Shown here piece after piece: positions 7,809 to 15,363 of a stretch of 21,117 nt of DNA (positions are counted from its first letter, which is position 1; each line of letters begins with the position of its first letter). The stretch spans positions 1 to 21,117 of the forward strand of contig DATBKS010000164.1 in NCBI GenBank assembly GCA_036555755.1, given 5' to 3'. The position numbers were made by a program, and so were the translations under genes. Under the pieces are notes generated by a model that did not search any database, was not told the DNA's origin, and worked only from the letters and a program-made list of their open reading frames with translations. Origin of the DNA: JAICJR01 sp036555755. Lineage in GTDB: Bacteria > Actinomycetota > Thermoleophilia > Solirubrobacterales > Thermoleophilaceae.

Positions 7809-8635
7809 CGCATGTACTCCGCGAGCGAGTGCTCGTAGTCGAACGGCGAGACGAACGTGTGGGTCGCGCCCCCGGCGGGCTCCTCGCCCTTTGCGAGCGC
7901 CGCGATGTCAGCGACGGTGACCGTCTCGGCGGCCACATTGGCGGCGCCGGCGGGCGCGCTCAGCATGATCCGGGCGGCATCGTCCACGTGCACGACGCCG
8001 ATCGTCGCCCTGCCGCCGTCGTCGAGCGTGAGCTCCTCGCCCGCCGCCGCCAAGCGCTTGAACTTGTCCACCACGGTCTGGGATTCCGGCCGCTCGTGCA
8101 TCACGGGGCTTGGCCCGTAGACGATCCCGAGCCGCACCAGCGACAGGTCAAAGCCATGCCTGCGGGCGTACAGGTCGAGGCACAGCTCGGCATAGATCTT
8201 CGAGAGGTGAGAGAGGTCGCCCTGGGGCCCGTAGGGGTGGTCGGTGCCGATCTCGCCGGACAAAGACGGGCCGTACACGTGCAGCGAGCTGGCGTAGACG
8301 AGGCTCCGGCAGCCGCTCTCCGCCACGGCTTCTGCAACGCGCCGGGCGCCGGTGAGGTTGGTCTCCTCGGTGTAGTCCGGCTCGCTGATCGAGAGCGGGC
8401 GGCTGGCCTGAGCGGCGAGCAGGAACACACGCTCGGCGTGCGCCACGACATGCGCGACCTCCCCGTGATTGCGGATGTCCACCGTCTCGACCCGCGCGCC
8501 TGCGACACCGGCCATCACCTCCGCGCGCTCCGTCGCGTACCAGTTGTCCGCGAGCACCACCTCGCGCCCGGACTGCATCGCCATCTCCGCCATGCGGGCG
8601 CCGATATAGCCGGCGCCCAGGATGAGGTCGGCCAC
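7805..8635 (-). CDS. NAD-dependent epimerase/dehydratase-like protein lacking the canonical Tyr
   Basis: 276 residues from GTG 8635, one base after the stop of the preceding dehydrogenase. A longer in-frame reading to 8920 runs through that dehydrogenase and is not real, because homology begins at VADLILGAGYIGARM. The cofactor loop is G7-A-G-Y-I-G12. YASSLHVYGPS at 114-124 and VRLGIVYGPSP follow the extended-SDR plan, and GVVHVDDAARIML is the usual late motif. At the catalytic YxxxK site the sequence is SHLSK: Lys146 is kept but Tyr is replaced by Ser142. It may be catalytically impaired, use another residue, or act as a binding partner of the adjacent epimerase. It shares an ATGA overlap with that gene. 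Confidence 0.88.
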   Translation of the reverse strand: MADLILGAGYIGARMAEMAMQSGREVVLADNWYATERAEVMAGVAGARVETVDIRNHGEVAHVVAHAERVFLLAAQASRPLSISEPDYTEETNLTGARRVAEAVAESGCRSLVYASSLHVYGPSLSGEIGTDHPYGPQGDLSHLSKIYAELCLDLYARRHGFDLSLVRLGIVYGPSPVMHERPESQTVVDKFKRLAAAGEELTLDDGGRATIGVVHVDDAARIMLSAPAGAANVAAETVTVADIAALAKGEEPAGGATHTFVSPFDYEHSLAEYMR

Positions 8636-8636
8636 G

Positions 8637-9944
8637 CTAAATCGACCTGACGCCCGGGCCGGGCGGCACAACGTTGCGCGTGTCCACGATCGAGCTGGCC
8701 TCGCTCCAGAGCGGCGCCTGCAGGAACTCGCGGTGTGGCGTGAGGACGACCACACAGTCGGCCGCGCGCACCTCGTCCTTCGTCCACGCGACGCTGCTGT
8801 AGAGCTTGTCCTCGATCTCCACCTGGTCGACCCAGGGGTCGCAGTAGCGGACCTCGGCGCCGCGCGCCTCGAGCTGGCGCAGGATCTCGAGCGAGGGGGA
8901 CTCGCGGATGTCGTGCACATCGGCCTTGTAGGCCATGCCGAGCAGGAGCAGGCGCGAGCCGCGAATGGGCTTGGCGGCGTCGTTCAACGCGTCCGCCACG
9001 CGCTGAACCACGTGGTTGGGCATGTTGGCGTTGATGTCGTGCGCCGCCGCGATCAGCTGTGCCGAGTAGCCGTACTCGCGCAGGCGCCAGGCGAGGAAGT
9101 GGGGGACGACCGGGATGCAGTCGCCGCCGAGGCCCGGGCCGGGGTAATGGGCGAGGAAGCCGAACGGCTTGGTGCTGGCGGCCTCGATCACCTCCCAGGC
9201 GGAGATGCCGAGCCGGTCGCACATCAGCGCCAGCTCGTTGGCGAGGGCGATGTTGACCGCGCGGAAGGTGTTCTCGTGCAGCTTGGCCGTCTCCGCGACC
9301 ATCGGGCTCGAGACCGGGATCACGTGCTCCACCACCTGGCGGTAGAGCAGCTCGGTGCGGCGCAGGCACTCGGGCGTGACGCCCGCCACGAGCTTGGGCG
9401 TGTTGCGGATGCCGTATTGCTTGTTGCCCGGGTCGACCCGCTCGGGGGCGTAGCCGAGGAAGAAGTCCTCGCCCACCTTGCCGCCGCTCCGCTCGAGGAT
9501 CGGCAACACGATCTCCTCGGTGGTGCCGGGGTAGGTGGTCGACTGCAGCACCACGAGCTGTCCCGCGCGCAGGTTGGCAGCCACGGACTCGGCCGCCGAC
9601 ACGATGTAGGAGATGTCGGGCGTGCGCGTCTTCGACAGCGGGGTGGGCACGCAGATCGTGAGCGCGTCGAGCTCGCGGACGGCCGCGTAGTCGATGGTGG
9701 CGTGCAAGCGGCCGTCGAGCCGGTCGTAGCGGCCGGCGGGCACATCGACGAGATATGAGCGGCGTTCCTGGACCGCGAGCACGCGCTCCTGGCTGACATC
9801 GACGCCCGTGACGCCGAATCCCGCCTCGGCGAACACCATCGCCAGGGGCAGTCCCGCGTAGCCGAGACCGACGATCCCGACCGCGGCCTCGCGCGTATCT
9901 ATGCGCTCGTCGAACGCCTGAGCTGACGAGACAACCTCACTCAC
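8637..9944 (-). CDS. UDP-N-acetylhexosamine 6-dehydrogenase (WbpA/WecC/TviB family)
   Basis: NAD-dependent two-step oxidation of a UDP-HexNAc at C6 to the uronic acid. It has an N-terminal Rossmann domain (VGIVGLGYAGLPLA), the substrate loop GYAPERVDPGNKQYG, a central helix with the conserved Lys in ETAKLHENTFRAVNIALANE, and the catalytic cysteine near residue 276 in GGDCIPVVPHF. A C-terminal UDP-binding domain follows (LLLGMAYKADVHDIRESP). PERVDPGN and CIPVVPHF resemble the HexNAc dehydrogenases more than UDP-glucose dehydrogenase, which usually has NPEFLREG, so UDP-GlcNAc or UDP-ManNAc is the likelier substrate. I chose GTG 9944, giving 435 residues; a TTG at 9953 is the alternative, and neither has a clear Shine-Dalgarno. 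It is first in the operon and divergent from the WecA-like gene. Confidence 0.92.
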   Translation of the reverse strand: MSEVVSSAQAFDERIDTREAAVGIVGLGYAGLPLAMVFAEAGFGVTGVDVSQERVLAVQERRSYLVDVPAGRYDRLDGRLHATIDYAAVRELDALTICVPTPLSKTRTPDISYIVSAAESVAANLRAGQLVVLQSTTYPGTTEEIVLPILERSGGKVGEDFFLGYAPERVDPGNKQYGIRNTPKLVAGVTPECLRRTELLYRQVVEHVIPVSSPMVAETAKLHENTFRAVNIALANELALMCDRLGISAWEVIEAASTKPFGFLAHYPGPGLGGDCIPVVPHFLAWRLREYGYSAQLIAAAHDINANMPNHVVQRVADALNDAAKPIRGSRLLLLGMAYKADVHDIRESPSLEILRQLEARGAEVRYCDPWVDQVEIEDKLYSSVAWTKDEVRAADCVVVLTPHREFLQAPLWSEASSIVDTRNVVPPGPGVRSI

Positions 9945-10006
9945 GCGGCACAAGGCTACTTGCCGGATCGGGGGTAATGCCGGTCGTTTCCCTCTACGGG
10001 CTGCGC

Positions 10007-10012
10007 TATAAA
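10007..10012 (+). promoter_or_regulatory. Candidate -10 element for the WecA-like gene
   Basis: TATAAA, five of six matches to the housekeeping -10, stands out in very GC-rich DNA between the divergent dehydrogenase and WecA-like genes. No convincing -35 lies 16-18 nt upstream. If it is used, transcription would start close to ATG 10016/10022, giving a nearly leaderless message, consistent with the lack of a Shine-Dalgarno there. Confidence 0.3.
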
Positions 10013-10021
10013 CGCATGCGT

Positions 10022-11227
10022 ATGTCCTTCTGGGACTCCCTGCGCGGCCTGGTCGAGCATGGATCGGTGGCGTGGGGCTTCGTTGTGGCGGCGGCGATTG
10101 TCCTGCTGCTCACGCCGGTCACGGCTTGGCTCGCGCCGAAGATCGGCGGAATTGACACCGGCGGCGACCGCCCGCGCGTTCACACGAAGCCCGTGCCCCG
10201 CATCGGCGGCCTGGCGATCGTGATCGGCATCCTCGTGGCGTCGCTCATATTCGTCGATCTCGACGGGCCGCTGCTCGGCATCCTGATCGGCACGGCCGGT
10301 GTGGCGCTGGTCGGCCTGATCGACGACACGCTCGGGCTGCGGCCGGGGCCGAAGCTGCTGGCTGTGCTCGCCCTGACTCTCGTGCCGGTGCTCGGCTGGC
10401 ACCTCAAGATGGATCACCTGAGCCTGCCGATCCTGGGCTCGGTGAACCTCGGCTGGGCCGCCTACCCGATCACGATCCTGTGGATCGCGTTCCTCGCGAA
10501 CCTCGTGAACCTGATCGACGGGATGGACGGGCTCGCCGCCGGCATCGTCGCGATCGCCGCGGGCTCGTTCGCGCTGCTCGCGGTGTCGTTCGACCGCATC
10601 CCGCCCGCGGCGCTCGCCGCGATCGTGTGCGGGGCGACGCTCGCGTTCCTGCCGCGGAACTACCACCCGGCCAAGATCTTCATGGGGGACACGGGAGCGC
10701 TGGCGCTCGGCTACCTGCTCGCGGCCATAGCCGTGCAGGGCGTGCTGAAGACGGCCGCCACCATCGCCCTCGCGGGCCCGCTGCTCGTGATGGCGGTGCC
10801 GATCCTCGACACCTCGTTCGTCGTGCTCAAGCGGCTCAAGTACCGCCGCGCGCCGTGGGGGGCGGACCAGAACCACTTCTACCACCGCTTCATGCGCATC
10901 GGCTTCTCGCAGCGGCGAACGGCGGCGTACCTGCATCTGTGGGCGCTGCTGCTGGCCGCCTACGGGATCATGCTGCGCTTCGTGCCGCCCCGGCCGTTCG
11001 GCGTCTGGAGCGTGCACAACTCGGTCATCGCGATCCTGGTTGGCTCGGCCGTGCTGGCCGCGTCGGTCTGGATGGTCTACACGCTCGAGATCCTCAAGGC
11101 GCGCCATTTCCGCGCGATCGGGCTCGGTCGCTTCGTGCGCGAGGAGTCTGAGGAGGACCGGGTGCCCTCGGAGGATCAGGCAGCGCAGGACGAGGCCGTC
11201 GAGCGCGCGCTCACCGGAGGGCGCTGA
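10022..11227 (+). CDS. Undecaprenyl-phosphate sugar-1-phosphate transferase (WecA/TagO-like)
   Basis: Polytopic membrane enzyme of the MraY/WecA family that moves a HexNAc-1-phosphate from UDP to undecaprenyl phosphate, starting a lipid-linked glycan. About 11 hydrophobic segments. Motifs, numbered from ATG 10022: the Asp-Asp pair in GLIDDTLG (101-102), NLIDGMDGL (163-171), FMGDTGA (220-226) and the cytoplasmic loop DQNHFYHRFMRIGFSQRR (from 282), which is the WecA/TagO version of the HHxxx motif. The tail is acidic and hydrophilic. The start is uncertain: ATG 10022, ATG 10016 and ATG 9977 are all in frame. I prefer 10022 because the divergent gene starts at 9944 and needs promoter space, and TATAAA lies just upstream. 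In actinobacteria such a gene often follows prfA-prmC-tsaC; here a transporter and a sugar operon intervene. Confidence 0.92.
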   Translation: MSFWDSLRGLVEHGSVAWGFVVAAAIVLLLTPVTAWLAPKIGGIDTGGDRPRVHTKPVPRIGGLAIVIGILVASLIFVDLDGPLLGILIGTAGVALVGLIDDTLGLRPGPKLLAVLALTLVPVLGWHLKMDHLSLPILGSVNLGWAAYPITILWIAFLANLVNLIDGMDGLAAGIVAIAAGSFALLAVSFDRIPPAALAAIVCGATLAFLPRNYHPAKIFMGDTGALALGYLLAAIAVQGVLKTAATIALAGPLLVMAVPILDTSFVVLKRLKYRRAPWGADQNHFYHRFMRIGFSQRRTAAYLHLWALLLAAYGIMLRFVPPRPFGVWSVHNSVIAILVGSAVLAASVWMVYTLEILKARHFRAIGLGRFVREESEEDRVPSEDQAAQDEAVERALTGGR

Positions 11228-11232
11228 CCGCG

Positions 11233-11634
11233 GTGCCCGACGAGCGCGTCGCGTCGCCGCTCGCCGGAGCCAGGCTCGAGAGCACCGACTTCGTGGTGGT
11301 CGAGTGGCGCGCGGAAGGCGACGGCAACGACCCGCCGCTCTACATCGCGCCGCTCCACATCCACAACAGCGACGACGAGGCCTGGTACGTGCTCGAGGGC
11401 GCGCTCCGCTTCCGGCTGGGCGACGACGAGGTGGAGGTCGCGGCGGGCGGGGCGGTGATGGCGCCGCGCGGAACCGTGCACACGTACTGGAACCCCCGGC
11501 CGGAGCCGGCGCGCTACCTGCTCGTCATGGCGCCGCGCATCAGTCAGCTGATCGAGGCTCTACACGCACCGGGAGCCGGCCCTCCCGACCAAGTCTTCCG
11601 AGAGCACGACAGCGAACTCATCGGCTGGCCCTAG
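11233..11634 (+). CDS. Single-domain cupin protein
   Basis: 133-residue protein with one cupin_2 barrel. Motif 1 is PLHIHNSDDEAWYVLEG, with two His and one Glu ready to bind metal. Motif 2 is GGAVMAPRGTVHTYWN, with the third His. A complete 3-His/1-Glu metal site suggests a metal-dependent enzyme (isomerase, oxygenase or similar) or a small-ligand binder; the substrate cannot be inferred. It starts with GTG 11233, five bases after the WecA-like stop, with GGAGGG (11216-11221) 11 nt upstream inside that gene's last codons, so the two are co-transcribed. It faces the DUF354 gene, separated by only 11 bp. Confidence 0.85.
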   Translation: MPDERVASPLAGARLESTDFVVVEWRAEGDGNDPPLYIAPLHIHNSDDEAWYVLEGALRFRLGDDEVEVAAGGAVMAPRGTVHTYWNPRPEPARYLLVMAPRISQLIEALHAPGAGPPDQVFREHDSELIGWP

Positions 11635-11638
11635 GCAA

Positions 11639-11659
11639 TTAGTTCTTAGTTCTTAGTTC
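11639..11659. repeat. Three tandem 7-bp repeats carrying stops in all six frames
   Basis: TTAGTTC occurs three times head to tail at 11639, 11646 and 11653. Each unit holds TAG on the plus strand and TAA on the minus strand. Because 7 is one more than a multiple of 3, the three copies put a stop in every frame of both strands. The middle copy supplies the TAA stop of the minus-strand DUF354 gene, and the block lies just past the TAG of the plus-strand cupin gene. It is AT-rich against very GC-rich surroundings. Confidence 0.9.
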
Positions 11660-12674
11660 CGTACACCCAGGGGAGCGCCAGCTCGAGTAGGTCACGTGGA
11701 TCGCGCTTCACTCGCTGCTCTACGTGGCCCGGCGGCTTGCGCTCGATCTTGACCTCTGCCGGGTCCTTCAGGAAGCGCAGCCTGCCTTCGCGGGCGAGCA
11801 TTTCGTCGACCGCGCCCATCTTCCCCTCGAAGATCGACCAGACCGGCGTGCCGAGCACGGCGGCCTCGCGGTTCATGGTGCCGCCTGCCGACACGAGCGC
11901 ATCGGCGAAGGCGACGAGGCTGCGACCGTCGACGGCGCGGTCCGGCACGATCACGCGCTCGAGCCCGAGGGCGCGGATGTCCTGGCGCTGCTCCGGCGTG
12001 CGGGCGAGCACCACCGCCTGCGCCTTCTCCTCTTCGACCACGTGCCTGAGCAGCCGGGGGAGGAGCGGGTTCTCGGAGCCGCCGAGGTAGAGCGCGTAGG
12101 AGGGCGCGGTGCGCACCACGCAGAGCGGCAGCTCGCGGTCGACGCCCAGCTGTTCGAGCACGGCGGGGTCCGGCTCGAAGTCCGCCATGTAGTACTCCTC
12201 CTTGAGCCCCGGGTAGCGGATGAGCTTGGGCGGCTTGGCGCCGTAACGCGCGAGGCGATCGGCGGGGATCGCGTCCGGCACGAGGACGCGGTTGGCGAGC
12301 CGGCAGTTGACGTTGTGCTGGAGCGTGGCCCACTCGTAGTCGAACATCGTCGCGTTGGGAATGCGCAGCAGGCGGCTGGCCACCGGCAGGTCCGTGGAGC
12401 CGTGCGCCAGCGCAGCATCGAAGCCGCGGCCGCGCCCGAAGCGCAGCATGTCCCACACGCGCCCCGCGGCCGCGCGCGCCTTGCCTGCGCGCGACACGCC
12501 GCCGTAGTGCCCAAACGACGTGTACGGGTGGCCCCAGTCGTCGAGCAGCTCGAGCGTGTGCGACAGCGGCCGCGCGGTGATCTCCACCTCGTGGCCGTCG
12601 CTCTCGAGCAGCTCGACGAGCGGCCTCAGCACCAACACGTGCGCGGTGTTGGTCAGATCGACCCAGACCTTCAC
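11646..12674 (-). CDS. DUF354 family protein (GT-B-like, possible glycosyltransferase)
   Basis: 342 residues with the DUF354 plan: N-terminal MKVWVDLTNTAHVLVLRPLVELLESDGHEVEITARP, a Rossmann-like half similar to GT-B glycosyltransferases, and the C-terminal motif SAGGTMNREAAVLGTPVWSIF with FEGKMGAVDEMLAREGRL, resembling the nucleotide-sugar site of MurG/WecB-type folds. The family is common in archaea and some actinobacteria and has no settled function. A role in surface glycan synthesis fits the neighbouring sugar genes but is inference. The GTG start at 12674 has a strong AAGGAG 7 nt upstream, lying within the last codons of the CDF gene, which stops at 12679. The two are therefore an operon with likely coupled translation. 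Confidence 0.85.
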   Translation of the reverse strand: MKVWVDLTNTAHVLVLRPLVELLESDGHEVEITARPLSHTLELLDDWGHPYTSFGHYGGVSRAGKARAAAGRVWDMLRFGRGRGFDAALAHGSTDLPVASRLLRIPNATMFDYEWATLQHNVNCRLANRVLVPDAIPADRLARYGAKPPKLIRYPGLKEEYYMADFEPDPAVLEQLGVDRELPLCVVRTAPSYALYLGGSENPLLPRLLRHVVEEEKAQAVVLARTPEQRQDIRALGLERVIVPDRAVDGRSLVAFADALVSAGGTMNREAAVLGTPVWSIFEGKMGAVDEMLAREGRLRFLKDPAEVKIERKPPGHVEQRVKRDPRDLLELALPWVYGTKN

Positions 12675-12678
12675 GGGA

Positions 12679-13608
12679 TCACTCCTTGCAGGGCCGCCGG
12701 TCCTCGATCTCTAGGAGCGGCTCGACCATCATCTGAAGCGTGGTGTGCTCGATGCCGAAGCGCGCCTTGAGCTCTGCCTCCAGCGCATGACGCACCTCGT
12801 CGGGGTCGCGCGCGGGGTCGGTGCGCACATGGGCGGCGAGCGCGGGGAAACCGGAGGTGACCGTCCACACGTGCAGGTCGTGTACCTCGCGTACCCCGTC
12901 GACCGCTGCCATCGCCGTGCCGACCTCCTCGACCTCCACACCGGACGGCGCCGCCTCCATGAGCACGTCGATCGGCTCCTTGATGAGCCGCCACGACCCG
13001 AGCAGGATGAGGACGCCGAGCAGGATGCCGGTGATCGGGTCGACCCGGTTCCAGCCCGTGATGAGCACCAGCGCGCCCGAGACGATGACCGCGAGCGAGC
13101 CGAGCGCGTCCGCGGCCGAGTGGCGGAGGACCGCCTCGAGGTTGATGTCCTCGCGGTCGCCGCCGGCGAGCGCGTAGGTGCCGATGGCGTTGCCCAGCAG
13201 CCCCACGGCACCGATGATGAGAACGCCGAGGCCGCGCACGTCGGACGGCTGCGATAGCCGCATCACCGCCTCCACGAACACGAACACCGCGACAGCGACA
13301 AGCGTGATCCCGTTGACGAGCGCGGCGAGGATCTCGGTGCGGTGGTAGCCGAAGGTGCGCCGCCCGGCCGCCGGGCGAGCCGCCATCGCGGCGGCAAACA
13401 GCGCCAGCACGATTGCCCCGACGTCCGAGAGCACGTGGCCGGCGTCGGCGAACAGGGCGACCGAGTGGAACACGATCGCGCCGACCACCGCCGCCAGCAC
13501 GAGCACCACGTTGACCGCGAGCGCGAAGCCCATCCGGGCCCGATTCGTCTCGCGACCGTGCGAATGGGCGTGTCCGCCGTGGCCGTGCGCGTGCGCATGT
13601 GAATGCAT
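12679..13608 (-). CDS. Cation diffusion facilitator, Zn/divalent metal exporter (CzcD/ZitB type)
   Basis: 309-residue inner-membrane exporter that swaps protons for Zn2+ or similar ions. The N-terminus is a histidine-rich cytoplasmic metal-binding stretch (HSHAHAHGHGGHAHSHG). Six membrane segments follow, with the transport-site residues His58 and Asp62 in DAGHVLSD (TM2) and His163 and Asp167 in HSAADALGS (TM5). The two His/Asp pairs are typical of zinc-selective CDFs. A cytoplasmic C-terminal domain follows (VREVHDLHVWTVTSGFPALAAHV). An in-frame reading reaches 13782, but it crosses the divergent acyltransferase gene. ATG 13608 begins the His-rich segment and has AGAGG 5 nt upstream, so I start there. 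It leads the operon with the DUF354 gene; the gap to the divergent gene is 31 bp. Confidence 0.93.
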   Translation of the reverse strand: MHSHAHAHGHGGHAHSHGRETNRARMGFALAVNVVLVLAAVVGAIVFHSVALFADAGHVLSDVGAIVLALFAAAMAARPAAGRRTFGYHRTEILAALVNGITLVAVAVFVFVEAVMRLSQPSDVRGLGVLIIGAVGLLGNAIGTYALAGGDREDINLEAVLRHSAADALGSLAVIVSGALVLITGWNRVDPITGILLGVLILLGSWRLIKEPIDVLMEAAPSGVEVEEVGTAMAAVDGVREVHDLHVWTVTSGFPALAAHVRTDPARDPDEVRHALEAELKARFGIEHTTLQMMVEPLLEIEDRRPCKE

Positions 13609-13639
13609 CCCTGCCTCTTTTACTGGGTAAGGAGGCCGT

Positions 13640-14836
13640 ATGCCTTCGTCCGAGCGCGGGAGGCGCGCGGCGGGGCTCGACGGCCTGCGCGCCCTCGCTG
13701 CCCTTTCTGTTCTGTGCTTCCACGTATGGCTGTACCGCTTCCCGGATCCCACGCGGATCCGCCAGAACACCCTGCTCGACACCGTTCTGTCGGACTTCCG
13801 GCTCGGGCTGCTCCTGTTCTTCGTGCTCTCGGGCTACCTGCTCTACCGCGGCTTCGCGCGTGCAGCGCTGCGTCGCGACGGCCCGGTCGACGTCCGCGTC
13901 TACACCCTGCGCCGTGCCGCTCGCATCCTGCCCGCCTACTACCTCGCGATGCTCGGCACCTTCGCGCTGCTGTGGGGCGCCGGCGGCACGCCCGGCGTGC
14001 GCCTGCCCGACGGCGGCGACCTCCCGCTCTTCGCCTTCTTCGCGCAGAACTACTCGTCGCACACGATCCTCACCTTCAACCCGGTCACGTGGACGCTCTG
14101 CCTCGAGGTGCTCTTCTACGCGCTGCTGCCGCTGCTCGGGGCAATCGGCTACCGCTGGAGCGAGGGACGCGCGCGGCGGCAGGCCGCGCTGCTCGGCGGG
14201 CTGATCCTCTTCGGCGTGGCGTGGAACGCGGCCGTGTACCTGCTCGGCGGCAGCATGCTTGCCACGAAGGCGCTGCCCGCCTACCTGCCCTACTTCGGCC
14301 TCGGGATGCTGCTTGCGCTGTGGGTGGAGAGGGCCGTGGCGCGCGACGGCCGCCCGCCGCGGGTCGGCCCGGGGAAGACGCTCGCCCTGTTCGCTGCCGG
14401 GATCGCGGGGGTCGTGTGCAACGGCCTCTGGCATGCGAGCCCAGCCAGCGACGCCGTTCCGTTCATCACCGGTGCGCTCCAGAACCTGCCGGCTGGGATC
14501 GGCTTCGCCACACTGCTCGCCGCCGTGGTGGTGGGCCGCGGACCGGCCACCGCCTGGATCCATTCGAAGCCGCTCGCGAAGATCGGCCTCTTCTCCTACG
14601 GCATCTACCTCTGGCACGTGCCGCTGATGCTGTTCGGGGTGCGGCTCGGGCTGTTGCCGCACGCGTTCGTGCCGCGGCTCATAGCAGTGCTCGTGCCGGC
14701 CGTGGCGGCGGGCGCTGCGAGCTGGCTGCTCGTCGAGCGCGTGTTGCTCGCTCGCGCCACGCGGGCGGCGCGCCGGTCGGGCCGCAGCCGCGAGCCGCGC
14801 GTGGGCACCGCGCTGACCGCGCGCGCCGCGCCCTAG
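13640..14836 (+). CDS. Membrane acyltransferase, acyltransferase-3 family (OafA/YrhL-like)
   Basis: 398-residue integral membrane protein with about ten hydrophobic segments. The family transfers acetyl or other acyl groups to sugars of surface polysaccharide, peptidoglycan or secondary metabolites. Family features are the N-terminal GLDGLRALAALSVLCFHVWLY with the conserved His28, the segment FFVLSGYLLYRGF, the Arg-rich YTLRRAARILPAYYLAM, WTLCLEVLFYALLPLL, and near the end IGLFSYGIYLWHVPLML. The C-terminus is a basic cytoplasmic tail. The ATG at 13640 has a perfect AAGGAGG 4 nt upstream. It is divergent from the CDF gene and convergent with the PPOX-fold gene, sharing a CTAG in which both stop codons lie. 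Confidence 0.92.
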   Translation: MPSSERGRRAAGLDGLRALAALSVLCFHVWLYRFPDPTRIRQNTLLDTVLSDFRLGLLLFFVLSGYLLYRGFARAALRRDGPVDVRVYTLRRAARILPAYYLAMLGTFALLWGAGGTPGVRLPDGGDLPLFAFFAQNYSSHTILTFNPVTWTLCLEVLFYALLPLLGAIGYRWSEGRARRQAALLGGLILFGVAWNAAVYLLGGSMLATKALPAYLPYFGLGMLLALWVERAVARDGRPPRVGPGKTLALFAAGIAGVVCNGLWHASPASDAVPFITGALQNLPAGIGFATLLAAVVVGRGPATAWIHSKPLAKIGLFSYGIYLWHVPLMLFGVRLGLLPHAFVPRLIAVLVPAVAAGAASWLLVERVLLARATRAARRSGRSREPRVGTALTARAAP

Positions 14837-15342
14837 CCCGGGTAGTTGCCGGGCTCGAGCGCGAACGTGTAGAGCACGTCCGGCTCGAAGCGGAGGTACA
14901 CGCCGGTGCCCGACCACTCCAGCGGACTCTGCTGGCCGCATTCGACCTGGGTGGCGTCGAGCTCCGCGAACTCCGGGTCCGACTGCCCGACCTGAGTCGC
15001 CCGGCCATGTCCGATCACGGCCAGGTGCTCGCCCTCGTAGTAGGTGAGGCTGGCTCCCGGCCGCCGCGCCAGGTGCCGTGCACGCGTGGCCTCCGCGACG
15101 GTGGGCACGTAGAACACGGCCCTGAGGAAGAACGCGTTGATCGGCGCCACACGCGGCTCGCCGCGAGCGGTGACCGTTGCGAACGCGATCTGGAGCGCAC
15201 CCTCGAGATGCGCGCAAAGCTGCGCGGCCGAGAGCGAATGTTCCGGCATCCGGAAGGCCGTGCGCAGGAACGAGCTCGCACGCTCGCTGCTGCGGTCGAG
15301 CAGCGCTTGCAGCCCTTCGAGGTCGGCTGAGGTCTCGCGCAC
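14833..15342 (-). CDS. PPOX-fold (pyridoxamine 5'-phosphate oxidase-like) FMN-binding protein
   Basis: 169 residues with a split-barrel flavin-binding core: LEGALQIAFATVTARGEPRVAPINAFFLRAVFYVPT, then ARHLARRPGASLTYYEGEHLAVIGHGRATQV. This matches the general PPOX family that binds FMN, F420 or heme. Many actinobacterial members are F420- or FMN-dependent reductases or oxidases of unknown substrate. The N-terminal 40 residues are helical and not obviously part of the barrel. The GTG start at 15342 has no good Shine-Dalgarno. The gene begins 21 bp after the MscS stop and is probably co-transcribed with it. The TAG stop overlaps that of the convergent acyltransferase. Confidence 0.8.
   Translation of the reverse strand: MRETSADLEGLQALLDRSSERASSFLRTAFRMPEHSLSAAQLCAHLEGALQIAFATVTARGEPRVAPINAFFLRAVFYVPTVAEATRARHLARRPGASLTYYEGEHLAVIGHGRATQVGQSDPEFAELDATQVECGQQSPLEWSGTGVYLRFEPDVLYTFALEPGNYPG
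14835..14855. terminator. Hairpin at the convergent acyltransferase/PPOX ends
   Basis: AGCCCGG (14835-14841) and CCGGGCT (14849-14855) form a perfect 7-bp stem with a 7-nt loop, beginning in the acyltransferase stop codon and covering the last codons of the PPOX-fold gene. It has no T-run on either side. It is well placed to act as a U-less bidirectional terminator, but this is inference from position and pairing only. Confidence 0.35.
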
Positions 15343-15363
15343 CCGGCGAGGATCGCAGCTGGC

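Noticed and set aside
8636..8920. Extension of the Tyr-less SDR upstream to 8920
   Set aside because: The extra 95 residues are Ser/Arg-rich, lie inside the dehydrogenase gene in another frame, and precede the Rossmann start of the SDR.
10012..10021. 10-bp palindrome ACGCATGCGT at the WecA-like start
   Set aside because: Palindromes of this length are expected many times by chance in 21 kb, and nothing else supports a regulatory role.
9956..11107. A 383-codon minus-strand open frame opposite the WecA-like gene
   Set aside because: Strongly biased to Arg, His, Gln and Asp, the complement of a membrane-protein gene; the plus-strand gene carries all the motifs.
13609..13639. Interrupted dyad (CCTC..TTAC/GTAA..GAGG) between the CDF and acyltransferase genes, considered as a metal-regulator operator
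   Set aside because: The symmetry is explained by the two divergent Shine-Dalgarno sequences (AGAGG and AAGGAGG) facing each other; the remaining TTAC/GTAA is too short to claim.
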